From positions 1 to 57,944 of the forward strand of contig JAGOSV010000011.1 of assembly GCA_018062105.1 (NCBI GenBank): a stretch of DNA of 57,944 bases. Reading direction: 5' to 3'. Of the stretch, positions 9,566-19,478 are shown piece by piece. The notes beneath the pieces were generated by a model. It had not been told where the DNA came from and made no database searches. It saw only the letters and a program-made list of their open reading frames with translations. The position numbers and the translations under genes are program-made. The stretch comes from Sterolibacterium sp. (GTDB lineage: Bacteria > Pseudomonadota > Gammaproteobacteria > Burkholderiales > Rhodocyclaceae). Every line of letters starts with the position of its first letter. Position 1 is the stretch's first letter.

Positions 9566-10603
9566 TCAGGTGACGGCGTAAGGCAGGGGTTGCAGCAGCA
9601 GGGTCGGGCCCTGGGGTGTTCCTAGATGCAGCACCCCGGCTTCGGCACAATGGGCCAGCAGGACCGCCAGCAGGTCATGCCCGCCTTGCGGGGCGGTGGC
9701 GGCACTGACCACCAGGCCGCAGGGCTGGTCGGCAGTTTCCGGGGCGAAGACCGGCATGCCAGGGGTGGGCTGGCCGGTTTCGCTGTGCAGCCGGTACATG
9801 CGCCGTTTGACCTTGCCAAGATATTGGGTACGCGCCACGATTTCCTGGCCGGGGTAACAGCCTTTTTTGAAGCTGACACCGCCGATGAGTTCGTAATTGA
9901 TCATCTGGGGCACGAACGCTTCCTGGGTGGCGGCGCAGATATGGGGCAGCCCGGCCATGATGTCCAGCCAGTGCCAGGCTTCGGGGCCCGCCGGGGTGAG
10001 ACAGGGGCGCAGAGTTTGCCAGACGGCTGCCGCAACCGTTGTCTGGAGCGCCAGCAGGTAGCGCTGTTCTGCCAAGCGCAGGATTTGGCCGTGTGCGCAA
10101 CGGCTGGTGTGCATGGGGGCAGCCGGCAGTGCGCCAGGAGCCAGGGCCGTCAAAGCCTCTTCGGCACGCGGGCCGCTGATGCCCAGCAAGACGAGTTCCG
10201 TACTGGCATCGCAGAGTTTGGCCTTGCTGCGCAGGAGGTACATCGACAGCCGTTTGAGGATGGCCGCCTGCTGGTCGGCCGACAGGGCCAGCAGCAGGTC
10301 GGCTTCGTCGCGCCAGATCAGGAAGTTGGCCAGCAACCGGCCTTTGGGAGTGCACAGACCGGCGCGCAGGGTGGCGGTCGGAGCCAGTCCCTCGATGTCG
10401 TTGGTCAGCAGGTTATGCAGGAAGGTGGTGGCATCAGCACCTGTGGCGCGTATCAGCGCCAGATCGGCCAGCGGAACCATGATGCTGCCTTCTTGTGCCG
10501 CGTTACGTTCGGCCTGGGGTGTGCCAAAATTCAGGCTTTCTCCTTCGTGCCGGGCACCCTGTTGTACCAGAAATTCTGTCCATTCTGTCCATTGCGGGTT
10601 CAT
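9566..10603 (-). CDS. ygfZ: Folate-binding Fe-S cluster assembly protein YgfZ
   Basis: This is a 345-residue GcvT-like protein. The signature KGCYPGQEIVARTQYLGKVK lies at about 240-260 with its conserved Cys. The N-terminal half (PLADLALIRATGADATTFLH) resembles the aminomethyltransferase fold. YgfZ uses tetrahydrofolate to support certain iron-sulphur enzymes such as MiaB. It is divergent from mltG, the usual arrangement in betaproteobacteria. The 155-bp intergenic region should hold both promoters. Confidence 0.92.
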   Translation of the reverse strand: MNPQWTEWTEFLVQQGARHEGESLNFGTPQAERNAAQEGSIMVPLADLALIRATGADATTFLHNLLTNDIEGLAPTATLRAGLCTPKGRLLANFLIWRDEADLLLALSADQQAAILKRLSMYLLRSKAKLCDASTELVLLGISGPRAEEALTALAPGALPAAPMHTSRCAHGQILRLAEQRYLLALQTTVAAAVWQTLRPCLTPAGPEAWHWLDIMAGLPHICAATQEAFVPQMINYELIGGVSFKKGCYPGQEIVARTQYLGKVKRRMYRLHSETGQPTPGMPVFAPETADQPCGLVVSAATAPQGGHDLLAVLLAHCAEAGVLHLGTPQGPTLLLQPLPYAVT

Positions 10604-10758
10604 GATCGGGCTTTCCTTGGCAAGAGCGTGGAGAGGGGGCGGAACGGAGAGTCATTATACTGCTTTTGCCATACTGCTTTCGGCCGTGGCGGGGGTTGTG
10701 CTGGCGGAGGCTGCCTCAACCGGGGGGGGTAGAACCCGGGTCTGTGACACATATTTTC

Positions 10759-11763
10759 ATGAAATTCATAAAAAAGCTGTTGATTTTTCTGCTGATTTGC
10801 GTGTTGGCCGGGACGGGGTGGATGCTCTGGTTTGCCACCCGGCCGGTGCCTCTGAACGGCACCACGCCGGCGGCCCTGCTGGATTTCATTATTCCGCCCG
10901 GTTTGTCGATGCGCGGGGTTTCACAGCAGATGGCCGAGGCAGGCGTGGATTTTTATCCCTGGCAATTCACCCTGTTGGCGCGTCTGCTGGGCAAGGCCAC
11001 CTTGATCAAGGCGGGCAGCTATGAAGTAGCGCCGGGAGTAACACCGCTGGCCCTGCTCGACAAACTGACCCGTGGCGATGTCAGCCAGGGTGAGGTGTTT
11101 TTCGTGGAAGGTGCCACCTTCCGCCAGATTCGTGCCGTGCTCGATGCCAGCAGCGATCTGCGCCATGACACGCGCGGTCTGGCGGCGCAGGAAATCCTGC
11201 AGCGTATCGGAGCCCGGGAACAGTACCCGGAGGGCCTGTTCTTTCCGGATACTTACCTATTTACCCGGCAGTCCAGTGATCTCGATGTACTGCGGCGGGC
11301 TTATCGCGGGATGCAGCAGCAACTCGATCGGGCGTGGCAGCAGCGGGCGGATGGTCTGTTGCTGAAAACGCCTTACGAAGCCCTGATCCTGGCATCCATC
11401 GTCGAGAAGGAAACCGGGCAGGCCCAGGATCGGGCATTGATTGCCGCCGTGTTCCTGAACCGACTGCGCATTGGTATGCCGCTACAGACTGATCCTACGG
11501 TCATCTATGGTATCGGGCCGGGGTTCAATGGTAACCTGACCCGCCGCGACTTGCGTACCGACAGCCCCTACAACACCTATTTGCACACCGGTCTGCCGCC
11601 GACACCCATCGCCATGCCTGGACGCGCTGCCTTGCAGGCGGCGCTGCATCCGGCCAGCTCGGATCATCTCTACTTTGTGGCGCGGGGCGATGGTTCGAGC
11701 GCGTTTTCGCGTAATCTCGACGAGCATAACCGGGCGGTAGCCCGCTATCAGAAAGGAAAGTGA
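10759..11763 (+). CDS. mltG: Endolytic murein transglycosylase
   Basis: This is a 334-residue membrane-anchored lytic transglycosylase. It has one N-terminal membrane helix (FIKKLLIFLLICVLAG), a LysM-like region, then the YceG domain with the catalytic glutamate in LILASIVEKETG (about residue 220). The C-terminal landmarks are LQTDPTVIYG, DSPYNTY and GLPPTPI. MltG cuts nascent glycan strands and sets their length. I chose the ATG at 10759 because it places the membrane helix at the N-terminus; the frame is open further upstream. It begins the operon with tmk, holB and tatD. Confidence 0.93.
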   Translation: MKFIKKLLIFLLICVLAGTGWMLWFATRPVPLNGTTPAALLDFIIPPGLSMRGVSQQMAEAGVDFYPWQFTLLARLLGKATLIKAGSYEVAPGVTPLALLDKLTRGDVSQGEVFFVEGATFRQIRAVLDASSDLRHDTRGLAAQEILQRIGAREQYPEGLFFPDTYLFTRQSSDLDVLRRAYRGMQQQLDRAWQQRADGLLLKTPYEALILASIVEKETGQAQDRALIAAVFLNRLRIGMPLQTDPTVIYGIGPGFNGNLTRRDLRTDSPYNTYLHTGLPPTPIAMPGRAALQAALHPASSDHLYFVARGDGSSAFSRNLDEHNRAVARYQKGK

Positions 11764-12381
11764 ATGTCGCGCGGCAGATTCATCACCCTGGAGGGCATCG
11801 ATGGTGCCGGCAAAAGCACGCACCTCGATGGGCTGGTGGCTGCCTTGCGCGCCCGTGGCAAGACAGTCGTGGCAACACGTGAACCCGGGGGCACCGAGCT
11901 TGGTGAGCGGCTGCGCGCCTTGCTGCTGGGGCAGCCCATGCATCTGGAAACCGAGGCGCTGCTGATGTTTGCGGCGCGCCGGGAACATCTGGACAAGGTC
12001 ATCCTGCCGGCACTCGAAGAGGGCACCTGGGTGGTTTCCGACCGCTTTACCGATGCCAGCTTTGCCTATCAAGGGGGGGGGCGGGGGCTGGCTTACGAGA
12101 AGCTGGCCAGCCTCGAGCAGTGGGTGCAAGGAGGGCTGCAACCCGATCAGACCTTGTTGTTCGATGTGCCAACCGAAGTTGCCCAGGCACGTCTGGCGGC
12201 TACTGGCCATGCTCCCGACCGTTTCGAGCAGGAGCAGCAGGATTTTTTTGAACGTGTGCGACAGGCTTATCTGGAACGTGCCACCCGGGAGCCTGGCCGG
12301 TTTATCCGTATCGATGGCACACGCAGCATTGATGAAATAAAGAAATTACTTGAAGAAAAAGTTTTAACACATTGTTTATAA
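11764..12381 (+). CDS. tmk: Thymidylate kinase
   Basis: This 205-residue enzyme phosphorylates dTMP to dTDP. The P-loop is GIDGAGKST at about 10-18. The DR-containing segment is [18 protein letters not shown] and the LID region is [11 protein letters not shown]. Length and motif order are normal. It starts immediately after the mltG stop (TGA ATG), in the conserved mltG-tmk-holB order. Confidence 0.97.
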   Translation: MSRGRFITLEGIDGAGKSTHLDGLVAALRARGKTVVATREPGGTELGERLRALLLGQPMHLETEALLMFAARREHLDKVILPALEEGTWVVSDRFTDASFAYQGGGRGLAYEKLASLEQWVQGGLQPDQTLLFDVPTEVAQARLAATGHAPDRFEQEQQDFFERVRQAYLERATREPGRFIRIDGTRSIDEIKKLLEEKVLTHCL

Positions 12382-12391
12382 AATTTTATAA

Positions 12392-13543
12392 ATGAACATC
12401 TACCCTTGGCAGGAATCTCTCTGGCAGCAGCTTCTGGGCGAGGCGCGCGGCCTGCCGCATGCCTTGTTGCTGACGGGGGACAGCGGGCTTGGGAAATTCG
12501 CCTTTGCCCAGGCACTGGCGGCTCGTTTGCTGTGCGAGCAGGCTGTTGCTGCCACGACAATCCCGCAGGCTTGTGGACGTTGCAGTGCCTGCACCTGGTT
12601 TGCCGCTGGAAGCCATCCGGATTTCCGCCTGGTTCGCCCGAAGTCCGAGGAAGATGCCCAGGCTTCGGGTGGGGCGGCAGAGGAAGTGGCCGAAGGTATG
12701 TCGGGAGGTACGTCGGAAAGTGTGGCCAAGGGTGGCAAAGGGAGCAAGACGGGCAAATCCGGCAAGTCAGATACCAAACCTGCCGCACGATTGTCGCAGA
12801 ACATCCGGATCGACCAGATTCGTGGGCTGACGGATTTCGTTTATACGGGCAGCCATCGTCAGGGCAATCGGGTCATCCTCCTGGAGCCGGCAGAGTCTAT
12901 GACCACGGAGGCTGCCAATTCACTTCTTAAAATGCTTGAAGAGCCTCCACCATCTGTTTGTTTTTTAATGGTTTCACACGCATGGAGAAAACTCTTGCCA
13001 ACGATACGCAGCCGTTGTCGCACGGTTGCCCTGGCTTGTCCGGAGTCTGAGCTGGCCTTGCCCTGGCTGCGTTCCGAAGGGGTGGCCGAGGCCGGCTCCT
13101 TGCTGCGTCTGGCCGGTGGTGCGCCCCTGCTGGCCCGGGACTGGGGGAGCCAGGGCTATCTGGAGTGGTATCGCAAAGTCATCGCCGGCCTGACAGAGGC
13201 CGCAACAGACCCTGTGGCGATGGCCGGGCAGTGGGGCGTGTTGCTGAAAAGTGCCCAGGACAGCGGCCTGCCCCAGCTGGTGGCGGCGATTCAGAAATGG
13301 GTACAGGATCTGGTACAGCTCAAGCTGGCAGGGAGTGTGCGTTATCACGTTGATTGGCAAATAAAACTACAGGCTGTTGCAGAGCGGGCGGCAACCCCGG
13401 CCTTGCTGAAATACCAAACCGAGTTGTTGCAGATTCAGAGGATGGCCCGCCACCCCTTGAACCCCCAGCTTTTCCTCGAAGACATGGCTGCGCGTTACAT
13501 TCGCGCTGTTGCCCCGGTATCTGCGGTATCCGCATCACGCTGA
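12392..13543 (+). CDS. holB: DNA polymerase III subunit delta prime, with insertion
   Basis: This 383-residue clamp-loader subunit has the modified P-loop LLTGDSGLGKFAFA (27-40), zinc-module cysteines around 48-67 (CGRCSAC) and LLKMLEEPPPSVCFLMVS. It lacks nothing expected, but residues about 84-136 form a Gly/Ser/Lys/Ala-rich low-complexity insertion (for example KGGKGSKTGKSGKSD) between SHPDFRLVRP and NIRIDQIRGL, where relatives have only a short linker. That explains its length above the usual 330-345. It works with DnaX and HolA to load the sliding clamp. The usual betaproteobacterial pilZ gene is absent downstream. Confidence 0.94.
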   Translation: MNIYPWQESLWQQLLGEARGLPHALLLTGDSGLGKFAFAQALAARLLCEQAVAATTIPQACGRCSACTWFAAGSHPDFRLVRPKSEEDAQASGGAAEEVAEGMSGGTSESVAKGGKGSKTGKSGKSDTKPAARLSQNIRIDQIRGLTDFVYTGSHRQGNRVILLEPAESMTTEAANSLLKMLEEPPPSVCFLMVSHAWRKLLPTIRSRCRTVALACPESELALPWLRSEGVAEAGSLLRLAGGAPLLARDWGSQGYLEWYRKVIAGLTEAATDPVAMAGQWGVLLKSAQDSGLPQLVAAIQKWVQDLVQLKLAGSVRYHVDWQIKLQAVAERAATPALLKYQTELLQIQRMARHPLNPQLFLEDMAARYIRAVAPVSAVSASR

Positions 13544-13632
13544 TCCGGCTGGCCATGAAACATGCAGAGCATATAGAGCACATAGAGCATATAGAGCGAG
13601 ATCGCACAGAACACGCTCAGGACAGGAATACC

Positions 13633-14457
13633 ATGTACGCAGATTCACATTGTCATCTTGATTTTCCCGAGTTGAGCGGGCGTATGCCGGAGATTTTGTC
13701 GGCCATGCGGCAACGCCGGGTATGCCATGCGCTATGCGCTGGTGTAACCCTAGAGCGCTTTCCCGCGATACGGGCACTGGCCGAGGCACATGCCGGGATT
13801 TTTGCGGCTGTAGGGGTGCATCCGGACACGGACGAGGCGGCGCGGGAGCCGGATGTGGCGACCCTGGTTGAACTGGCGCAGCATCCGAAAGTGGTGGCCA
13901 TCGGCGAGACCGGGCTGGATTATTACCGGCTGACGGGTGATCTCGAATGGCAGCGCGAGCGCTTTCGGGTGCATATCCGGGCCGCCCGGCAGGTTGGCAA
14001 GCCTTTGATTATTCACACCCGCTCGGCTGCCGAAGATACCTTGCGCCTGATGCGCGAGGAACGGGCAGACGAAGTGGGTGGGGTGATGCACTGCTTCACC
14101 GAGTCGCAGGCCGTGGCGGACGAGGCGCTGGCGCTAGGGTTTCATATCTCCTTTTCCGGCATCGTGACCTTCAAGAATGCGCTGGCATTGAAGGAAGTGG
14201 CACGTCAGGTGCCGCTGGATCGCCTGCTGATTGAGACCGATGCACCCTACCTGGCGCCGGTGCCATATCGTGGCAAGCTCAATGAGCCGTCGTATGTCGT
14301 TCATGTGGCAGAAGAAATTTCCCGGTTGCGGGGGCTGGATGTGGAACAGGTTGGCCAGGCCAGTACGGAAAATTTCCTGCGCCTGTTCCGGATCGACGGG
14401 CAGGGCGCGGGGCAGGACGTAAAGCAAAATATTCTGGCGGCCGGGAAGGAGGGGTAA
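13633..14457 (+). CDS. tatD: TatD-family metal-dependent nuclease
   Basis: This is a 274-residue TIM-barrel hydrolase of the TatD/YcfH type. Metal ligands are in DSHCHLDFPE at the start, the glutamate in GETGLDYY, the histidines in PLIIHTRSA and MHCFTES, and the aspartate in LIETDAPYLAP. Members are 3'-5' DNases or D-aminoacyl-tRNA-related hydrolases. I chose the ATG at 13633. An in-frame ATG at 13552 would add a 27-residue leader made of EHI repeats, which looks non-native. It is followed with overlap by the ankyrin gene. Confidence 0.93.
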   Translation: MYADSHCHLDFPELSGRMPEILSAMRQRRVCHALCAGVTLERFPAIRALAEAHAGIFAAVGVHPDTDEAAREPDVATLVELAQHPKVVAIGETGLDYYRLTGDLEWQRERFRVHIRAARQVGKPLIIHTRSAAEDTLRLMREERADEVGGVMHCFTESQAVADEALALGFHISFSGIVTFKNALALKEVARQVPLDRLLIETDAPYLAPVPYRGKLNEPSYVVHVAEEISRLRGLDVEQVGQASTENFLRLFRIDGQGAGQDVKQNILAAGKEG

Positions 14458-15311
14458 TGATGCCTTTATCTTTTGTGTCTTCACCTTTTGTGCCGCTACC
14501 TTTTTGTGCGGCGGGAATGCGGAAGGGACTGATCCGGCTCGTGGCTCTGTGGCTTCTTGCCGTGCCCGTCGGAGCTTCGGCAGGTGCTTACGATGACATG
14601 TTGAATGCCATGAAACAGAACGATACCGAGAGGATCATGGCACTGTTGCAATTGGGTATGGACGTGAATACTTCGGATCGTGCTGGCAATACCCTGTTGA
14701 TGATGGCAGCACGCAACGGACAACAACAACTGGTGGTGTTTCTGCTGAAGAACAACGCCAATGTATTGAGCAGGAACAAGTATGGTGATACGGCCCTGAT
14801 GCTGGCTGCGCTGGAGGGTCGGGCATCTGCGGTGCGGGCATTGTTGCAGGCCGGCAGCGACATCGATCCGAAAGGGGGCTGGACACCGCTGACCTATGCT
14901 GCCTTCAATGGCCACGAGGAAGTTTTAGGCATTTTGCTGGCAGCAGGGGCGGCGGTGGATGCCCCGGCAGCCAATGGCACGACGGCCCTGATGGCGGCTT
15001 GTCGTAATGGCCATATCGAGATCGTCAAGCGGTTGTTGACCCATGGTGCGAACCTGGCCTTGCAGGATCAGAAAGGGCGCACCGCGCGGGATATTGCCGT
15101 ATCGTCACGCAACGATGATATTGCGGCAGTGTTGCAGCAGTTACAACAACCACAACTACAACTGCAACTGCAACCATCGCAACCGTCCGGCGCAACGGCA
15201 GAACCGGAGAGCAGATCGGAGCCGGAGAGCAGATCGGAGCCGGAACCGGAACCGGCGCTGGGGTCGGGGTCGGAACCCGACGAGATCATCCTGCCGGTGT
15301 TCCGGCGCTGA
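14457..15311 (+). CDS. Exported ankyrin-repeat protein
   Basis: The protein has 284 residues from the ATG overlapping the tatD stop (TAATG). A better signal peptide starts at the ATG at 14517 (MRKGLIRLVALWLLAVPVGA then ASAG). Five or six ankyrin repeats follow (AGNTLLMMAARNGQQQLVVF, GDTALMLAALEGRASAVRAL, GWTPLTYAAFNGHEEVLGIL and so on). The C-terminal tail is low complexity: a Gln/Leu run and acidic EPESRS repeats encoded by an 18-bp tandem duplication near 15203-15238. Such proteins often end the mltG-tmk-holB-tatD operon in betaproteobacteria. It is probably periplasmic and its partner is unknown. Confidence 0.88.
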   Translation: MMPLSFVSSPFVPLPFCAAGMRKGLIRLVALWLLAVPVGASAGAYDDMLNAMKQNDTERIMALLQLGMDVNTSDRAGNTLLMMAARNGQQQLVVFLLKNNANVLSRNKYGDTALMLAALEGRASAVRALLQAGSDIDPKGGWTPLTYAAFNGHEEVLGILLAAGAAVDAPAANGTTALMAACRNGHIEIVKRLLTHGANLALQDQKGRTARDIAVSSRNDDIAAVLQQLQQPQLQLQLQPSQPSGATAEPESRSEPESRSEPEPEPALGSGSEPDEIILPVFRR

Positions 15312-15347
15312 TCGTGCGCCGAAACACCATTTTGGGACTGGCCGGTT

Positions 15348-16415
15348 TTATTGTTGCAAGACTGCGACGACCTGGTCGCCCATTTCCGAGCAGGAAACTT
15401 TCTTCATACCGGGCTCAAAAATATCGCCAGTGCGGTAGCCGGCTGCCAGCACCTTCTTGACGGCGGCTTCGATGCGGCCAGCGGAGGTTTCGTCGTTGAA
15501 GGTGTAGCGCAGCATCATCGCCGCCGAGAGAATGGTAGCGAGCGGGTTGGCGAGATTCTTGCCGGCGATGTCAGGAGCCGAGCCGTGGCAGGGCTCGTAC
15601 ATGCCCTTGTTGTTCTCGTCGAGCGAGGCAGAAGGCAGCATGCCGATGGAGCCTGTCAGCATCGAGGCCTCGTCGGAGAGAATGTCACCAAAAATGTTGC
15701 CGGTCACCATGACATCAAACTGCTTGGGATTACGCACGAGCTGCATGGCGGCGTTATCGACCAGCATGTGGGAGAGCTCGACATCCGGGTATTCCGGCGC
15801 GAGTTCGTTCATCACATCGCGCCACAGCTGGGTGGTTTCCAGCACGTTCATCTTGTCGACCGAGCAGACTTTCTTGTTACGACGCTGGGCGGATTTGAAG
15901 GCGACACGGCCAATACGACGAATTTCATCTTCGTTGTAAATCATGGTGTTACGGCCAACACGCTGGCCATTTTCGGTGGTGATGCCGCGCGGTTCGCCGA
16001 AGTAGATGTCGCCGGTCAGCTCGCGCACGATCATGATGTCGAGCCCCGAGACGATTTCTGGCTTGAGCGAGGAGGCGTTGGCCAGCTCGGCGTAGAGGAT
16101 GGCCGGGCGCAGGTTGGCGAACAAGTTAAGGTCTTTCCGGATGCCCAGCAAGCCGCGTTCCGGACGCTGCGGACGGGGCAGGTTATCCCACTGCGGGCCG
16201 CCGACGGCTCCGAGCAGCACGGCGTCTGAGGCGCGAGCCAGCTTCTGGGTGGCTTCCGGGTAGGGAGAGCCGGTGGCGTCGACCGCACCGCCGCCAAGGA
16301 GAGCCTCCTCGGTTTCGATTTTCATGCCTTCTTTCTTGAAGACGTCGAGCACACGCAGGGCTTGCTTGATGATTTCCGGGCCGATACCATCACCGGGTAA
16401 AACTGCAATTTTCAT
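15348..16415 (-). CDS. leuB: 3-isopropylmalate dehydrogenase
   Basis: This 355-residue beta-decarboxylating dehydrogenase is for leucine synthesis. It opens [20 protein letters not shown]. Substrate-binding arginines are in the [18 protein letters not shown] region, with [29 protein letters not shown] and the metal/NAD region [20 protein letters not shown]. The NAD-binding tail is [20 protein letters not shown]. It is the last gene of leuC-leuD-leuB. Confidence 0.98.
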   Translation of the reverse strand: MKIAVLPGDGIGPEIIKQALRVLDVFKKEGMKIETEEALLGGGAVDATGSPYPEATQKLARASDAVLLGAVGGPQWDNLPRPQRPERGLLGIRKDLNLFANLRPAILYAELANASSLKPEIVSGLDIMIVRELTGDIYFGEPRGITTENGQRVGRNTMIYNEDEIRRIGRVAFKSAQRRNKKVCSVDKMNVLETTQLWRDVMNELAPEYPDVELSHMLVDNAAMQLVRNPKQFDVMVTGNIFGDILSDEASMLTGSIGMLPSASLDENNKGMYEPCHGSAPDIAGKNLANPLATILSAAMMLRYTFNDETSAGRIEAAVKKVLAAGYRTGDIFEPGMKKVSCSEMGDQVVAVLQQ

Positions 16416-16450
16416 TTGAATTCCTTTGGTTATTCGGTTTTGTTAATGTT

Positions 16451-17089
16451 TTAGTTAAAAAGCCATGGCTGCGCTGCCTGATGTTTTTTCTCGAAGGCGC
16501 GAATCTCGTCGGCGTGTTGCAGCGTCAGGCCGATTTCATCCAGGCCGTTGAGCAGGCAGTGCTTGCGGTGTGGTGTGATGTCAAACTGGAAAGACCAGCC
16601 GTTCGGGCTGGTGACCGTCTGGGTTTCGAGATTGACATCGAGGCGATAGCCTTCGGTTGCTTCACATTCTTTGAACAGCTTTTCGACGGTTTCGGCGGAA
16701 GCGACGATGGGGAGGATGCCGTTTTTGTAGCAGTTGCTGAAGAAAATGTCGGCAAACGAGGGGGCGATGATGACCTGGAAGCCGTAATCTTCGATGGCCC
16801 AGGGCGCGTGTTCGCGGCTGGAACCACAACCGAAGTTGTCGCGGGCCAGCAGCACCTGGGCATTCTGATAGCGTGGCAGGTTCAGGACAAAGTCCTTGTT
16901 CAGTGGCCGTTTGCTGCAGTCCATGCCGACATCGCCATAATCCTGATAACGCCATTCGTCGAACAGGTAGGGGCCAAAGCCGGAGCGGCTGATGGATTTG
17001 AGGAATTGCTTGGGGATGATAGCGTCGGTATCGACGTTGGCGCGGTCGAGTGGGCAGGCCAGGCCGTTGATTTGCTTGAAGGCTTTCAT
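16451..17089 (-). CDS. leuD: 3-isopropylmalate dehydratase small subunit
   Basis: This 212-residue small subunit forms isopropylmalate isomerase with LeuC. It has the swivel domain of the aconitase family: [12 protein letters not shown] near the start and [20 protein letters not shown] in the middle. The start is chosen at the ATG preceded by AAGGAGA. It lies 11 bp after the leuC stop and 35 bp before leuB, so all three are clearly one operon. Confidence 0.98.
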   Translation of the reverse strand: MKAFKQINGLACPLDRANVDTDAIIPKQFLKSISRSGFGPYLFDEWRYQDYGDVGMDCSKRPLNKDFVLNLPRYQNAQVLLARDNFGCGSSREHAPWAIEDYGFQVIIAPSFADIFFSNCYKNGILPIVASAETVEKLFKECEATEGYRLDVNLETQTVTSPNGWSFQFDITPHRKHCLLNGLDEIGLTLQHADEIRAFEKKHQAAQPWLFN

Positions 17090-17100
17090 GAGGATTCTCC

Positions 17101-18510
17101 TTAAATCTGGCGGCGGACGTCGACGAAATGACCGGCGATGGCGGCGGCGGCGGCCATTTCTGGGCTGACGAGATGGGTGCGTCCGCCGGGGCCTTGGCGG
17201 CCCTCGAAATTGCGGTTGGAGGTCGAGGCGCAACGCTCACCGGCTTTCAGACGGTCGTTGTTCATGGCCAGACACATCGAGCAGCCCGGCTCGCGCCATT
17301 CAAAACCGGCTTCGATGAAAATCTTGTCGAGCCCTTCGGCTTCCGCCTGGCGCTTGACCTGCCCGGAACCGGGGACGATCAGCACCTGATTGACATTGGC
17401 CGCTTTCTTCTTGCCCTTTGCCACCTTGGCGGCGGCACGCAGATCTTCGATGCGGGAATTGGTGCAGGAGCCGATGAAGACCTTGTCGATTTTGATGTCC
17501 TCGATCGGCATGTCGGCGGTCAGCCCCATGTATTGCAGGGCACGTTCAACGCCGCTGCGCTTGACGGGGTCGCTGATGCTGGCCGGATTGGGGACGCGGC
17601 CGGTGACGGGCAGCACCTGCTCGGGTGAGGTGCCCCAGGTGACTTGCGGAACGATTTCTGCGCCATTCAATTCGACGATGGCATCGAACTGGGCGTCGGC
17701 ATCGGAGTGCAGGGTGTTCCAGTAGGCTACGGCTTTGTCCCAGTCGCCGCCCTTGGGCGCGTACTGGCGGCCTTTGAGATAGGCGATGGTTTTGTCATCA
17801 CAGGCGATGATGCCGGCACGCGCGCCACCTTCGATGGCCAGGTTGCAGACCGTCATGCGGCCTTCCATCGACAGGTTGCGGATCACTTCGCCGCCGAATT
17901 CGATGGCATAGCCTGTTCCACCCGCCGTGCCGATCTTGCCGATGATGGCCAGGGCGACATCCTTGGCGGTCACGCCCTGACCCAGTTTTCCGTCGATTTT
18001 CACCAGCATGCGCTTCGATTTCTTGGCGATCAGTGTTTGTGTGGCCAGTACATGTTCGACTTCGGAGGTACCGATACCATGCGCCAGCGCCGCGAAGGCA
18101 CCATGGGTGGAGGTGTGGCTGTCGCCGCAGACGACGGTCATGCCGGGCAGGGTGGTGCCATTTTCCGGGCCAATGACGTGGATGATGCCCTGGTTGGCGT
18201 GCTTGAAGGGAAAATACACCAGTGCGCCGAATTCCTTCATGTTGGCATCCAGTGTTTCCACCTGCAGGCGGGCGACGGGCTCTTCGATGCCGCGCTCCCA
18301 GTGGTCGGTCGGCGTGTTGTGGTCAGGATTGGCGACAATGGTGGTATTGCGCCACGGCTTGCGGCCGGCCAGACGCAGACCTTCGAAGGCCTGCGGGCTG
18401 GTGACTTCATGCACCAGGTGACGGTCGATGTAGATCAGGCAGGTGCCGTCTGCCTCTTCGCGGGCGACATGCGACTCCCAGAGCTTGTCGTAAAGTGTCT
18501 TGCCAGCCAT
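17101..18510 (-). CDS. leuC: 3-isopropylmalate dehydratase large subunit
   Basis: This 469-residue 4Fe-4S dehydratase opens [19 protein letters not shown]. It has the family segments [37 protein letters not shown] and [11 protein letters not shown], which supply the three cluster cysteines. The start is set by a strong ribosome site (AAAAAGGAGG, five bases before the ATG); an upstream open frame to 18639 has no such support. It is the first gene of the leucine operon. leuA is not in the window. Confidence 0.98.
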   Translation of the reverse strand: MAGKTLYDKLWESHVAREEADGTCLIYIDRHLVHEVTSPQAFEGLRLAGRKPWRNTTIVANPDHNTPTDHWERGIEEPVARLQVETLDANMKEFGALVYFPFKHANQGIIHVIGPENGTTLPGMTVVCGDSHTSTHGAFAALAHGIGTSEVEHVLATQTLIAKKSKRMLVKIDGKLGQGVTAKDVALAIIGKIGTAGGTGYAIEFGGEVIRNLSMEGRMTVCNLAIEGGARAGIIACDDKTIAYLKGRQYAPKGGDWDKAVAYWNTLHSDADAQFDAIVELNGAEIVPQVTWGTSPEQVLPVTGRVPNPASISDPVKRSGVERALQYMGLTADMPIEDIKIDKVFIGSCTNSRIEDLRAAAKVAKGKKKAANVNQVLIVPGSGQVKRQAEAEGLDKIFIEAGFEWREPGCSMCLAMNNDRLKAGERCASTSNRNFEGRQGPGGRTHLVSPEMAAAAAIAGHFVDVRRQI

Positions 18511-18584
18511 AGTGCCTCCTTTTTGTGGAACGAAAATAGGGCGGGTTACCAGAAATGGTGGATTCAGGAACCCATGAGCCGCGT

Positions 18585-18613
18585 ATGGTAGAAGTGATTG
18601 GGTGCTGGAACAA
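18585..18613 (-). promoter_or_regulatory. Possible leuCDB promoter
   Basis: On the minus strand, TTGTTC (18613-18608), a 17-base spacer and TACCAT (18590-18585) lie about 75 bases before leuC. An inverted repeat TATAC-TG-GTATA at 18624-18635 sits between the divergent genes and could be an operator for the XRE regulator. No leader-peptide attenuator is obvious. Confidence 0.4.
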
Positions 18614-18680
18614 GGCGACCAGTTATACTGGTATATCAACTAACAGGCAGAGCACTGCCTTAGTGCCTTGGGGGGAGAAT

Positions 18681-19478
18681 ATGGATTCCCGGCGTCAGGA
18701 ATTGGCGGAATTTCTGCTGGCTGTGCGTCAGCGCTGTGTACCGGAATCTTTTGGTTTCCCAGCCGGGCAGCGGCGGCGCACACGCGGCTTGCGTCGTGAA
18801 GAAGTGGCGCAGCTGGCTGGTATCAGCCCGACCTGGTACACCTGGATCGAGCAGGGACGTGAGGTGATGGTCTCGGCGGAAGTGCTCGATCGTCTGGCGG
18901 CAGCCTTGCGGATGACGGCGACCGAGCGGCTGTACCTGTTTGAAATGGCCGGGCGGCGCGATCCCCAGGCGGGTGCGACTGAAGAAGATACGGCACCGCA
19001 AGCTTTGGTTGAGACACTGGCGGACATGCGGATGCCGGCCTACATCATGGGACGTTACTGGGACATGCTGGCCTGGAACCCTCCCGCCGCCGAGCTGTTT
19101 GGCGGCTGGCTCGATCAGGGGAGGGCGGGCAGCGAGCCACTCCCCAATCTGCTGCGCTTCGTCTTTCTTCGGGCGCAAGCGCGTGAGTTTGTGGTCGATT
19201 GGGAGGCGCGCGCCCGTCGGCTGTGCGCCGAGTTCCGTGCGGATTGCCGCACCCGCCTTGAAGAACCGGGGCTGCGGTGTCTGGTCGAGGAACTGCAACA
19301 GGGCAGCCCGGAGTTTGCCCGTTACTGGAAACAGCATGATGTGCTGGAGCGACAGGGGGGGGAACGTAGTTTCCGTCATCTGCGGCTGGGACTGGTGCGC
19401 TATCAGCAGCTCACCTTGCGCCCGGTCGAGCTGGAACATTTGAAGCTGGTGCTGCTCAAACCCGTGCTGGCCGGATGA
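18681..19478 (+). CDS. XRE-family regulator with MmyB-like ligand domain
   Basis: This is a 265-residue transcription factor. The N-terminal HTH is at about 12-70 (RTRGLRREEVAQLAGISPTW then YTWIEQGREVMVS), typical of MmyB-type regulators. The C-terminal PAS-like ligand domain (MPAYIMGRYWDMLAWNPPAA, then LRFVFL and the RYWKQHDV region) is thought to bind fatty acids or similar ligands in family members. The start is chosen at the ATG preceded by GGGGGGAG. It is divergent from leuC across 170 bp. Its targets are unknown: it may regulate itself or leuCDB. Confidence 0.88.
   Translation: MDSRRQELAEFLLAVRQRCVPESFGFPAGQRRRTRGLRREEVAQLAGISPTWYTWIEQGREVMVSAEVLDRLAAALRMTATERLYLFEMAGRRDPQAGATEEDTAPQALVETLADMRMPAYIMGRYWDMLAWNPPAAELFGGWLDQGRAGSEPLPNLLRFVFLRAQAREFVVDWEARARRLCAEFRADCRTRLEEPGLRCLVEELQQGSPEFARYWKQHDVLERQGGERSFRHLRLGLVRYQQLTLRPVELEHLKLVLLKPVLAG

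Noticed and set aside
9626-10732. 368-codon plus-strand frame opposite ygfZ
   Set aside because: ygfZ has its signature motif on the other strand; the frame is a shadow.
13354-13632. Upstream in-frame extension of TatD
   Set aside because: It overlaps holB and codes for no conserved residues; the metal-binding DSHCHLD motif begins right after the chosen ATG.
15351-18591. Long plus-strand frames through leuB, leuD and leuC
   Set aside because: All are antisense to a clear leucine operon with conserved motifs.
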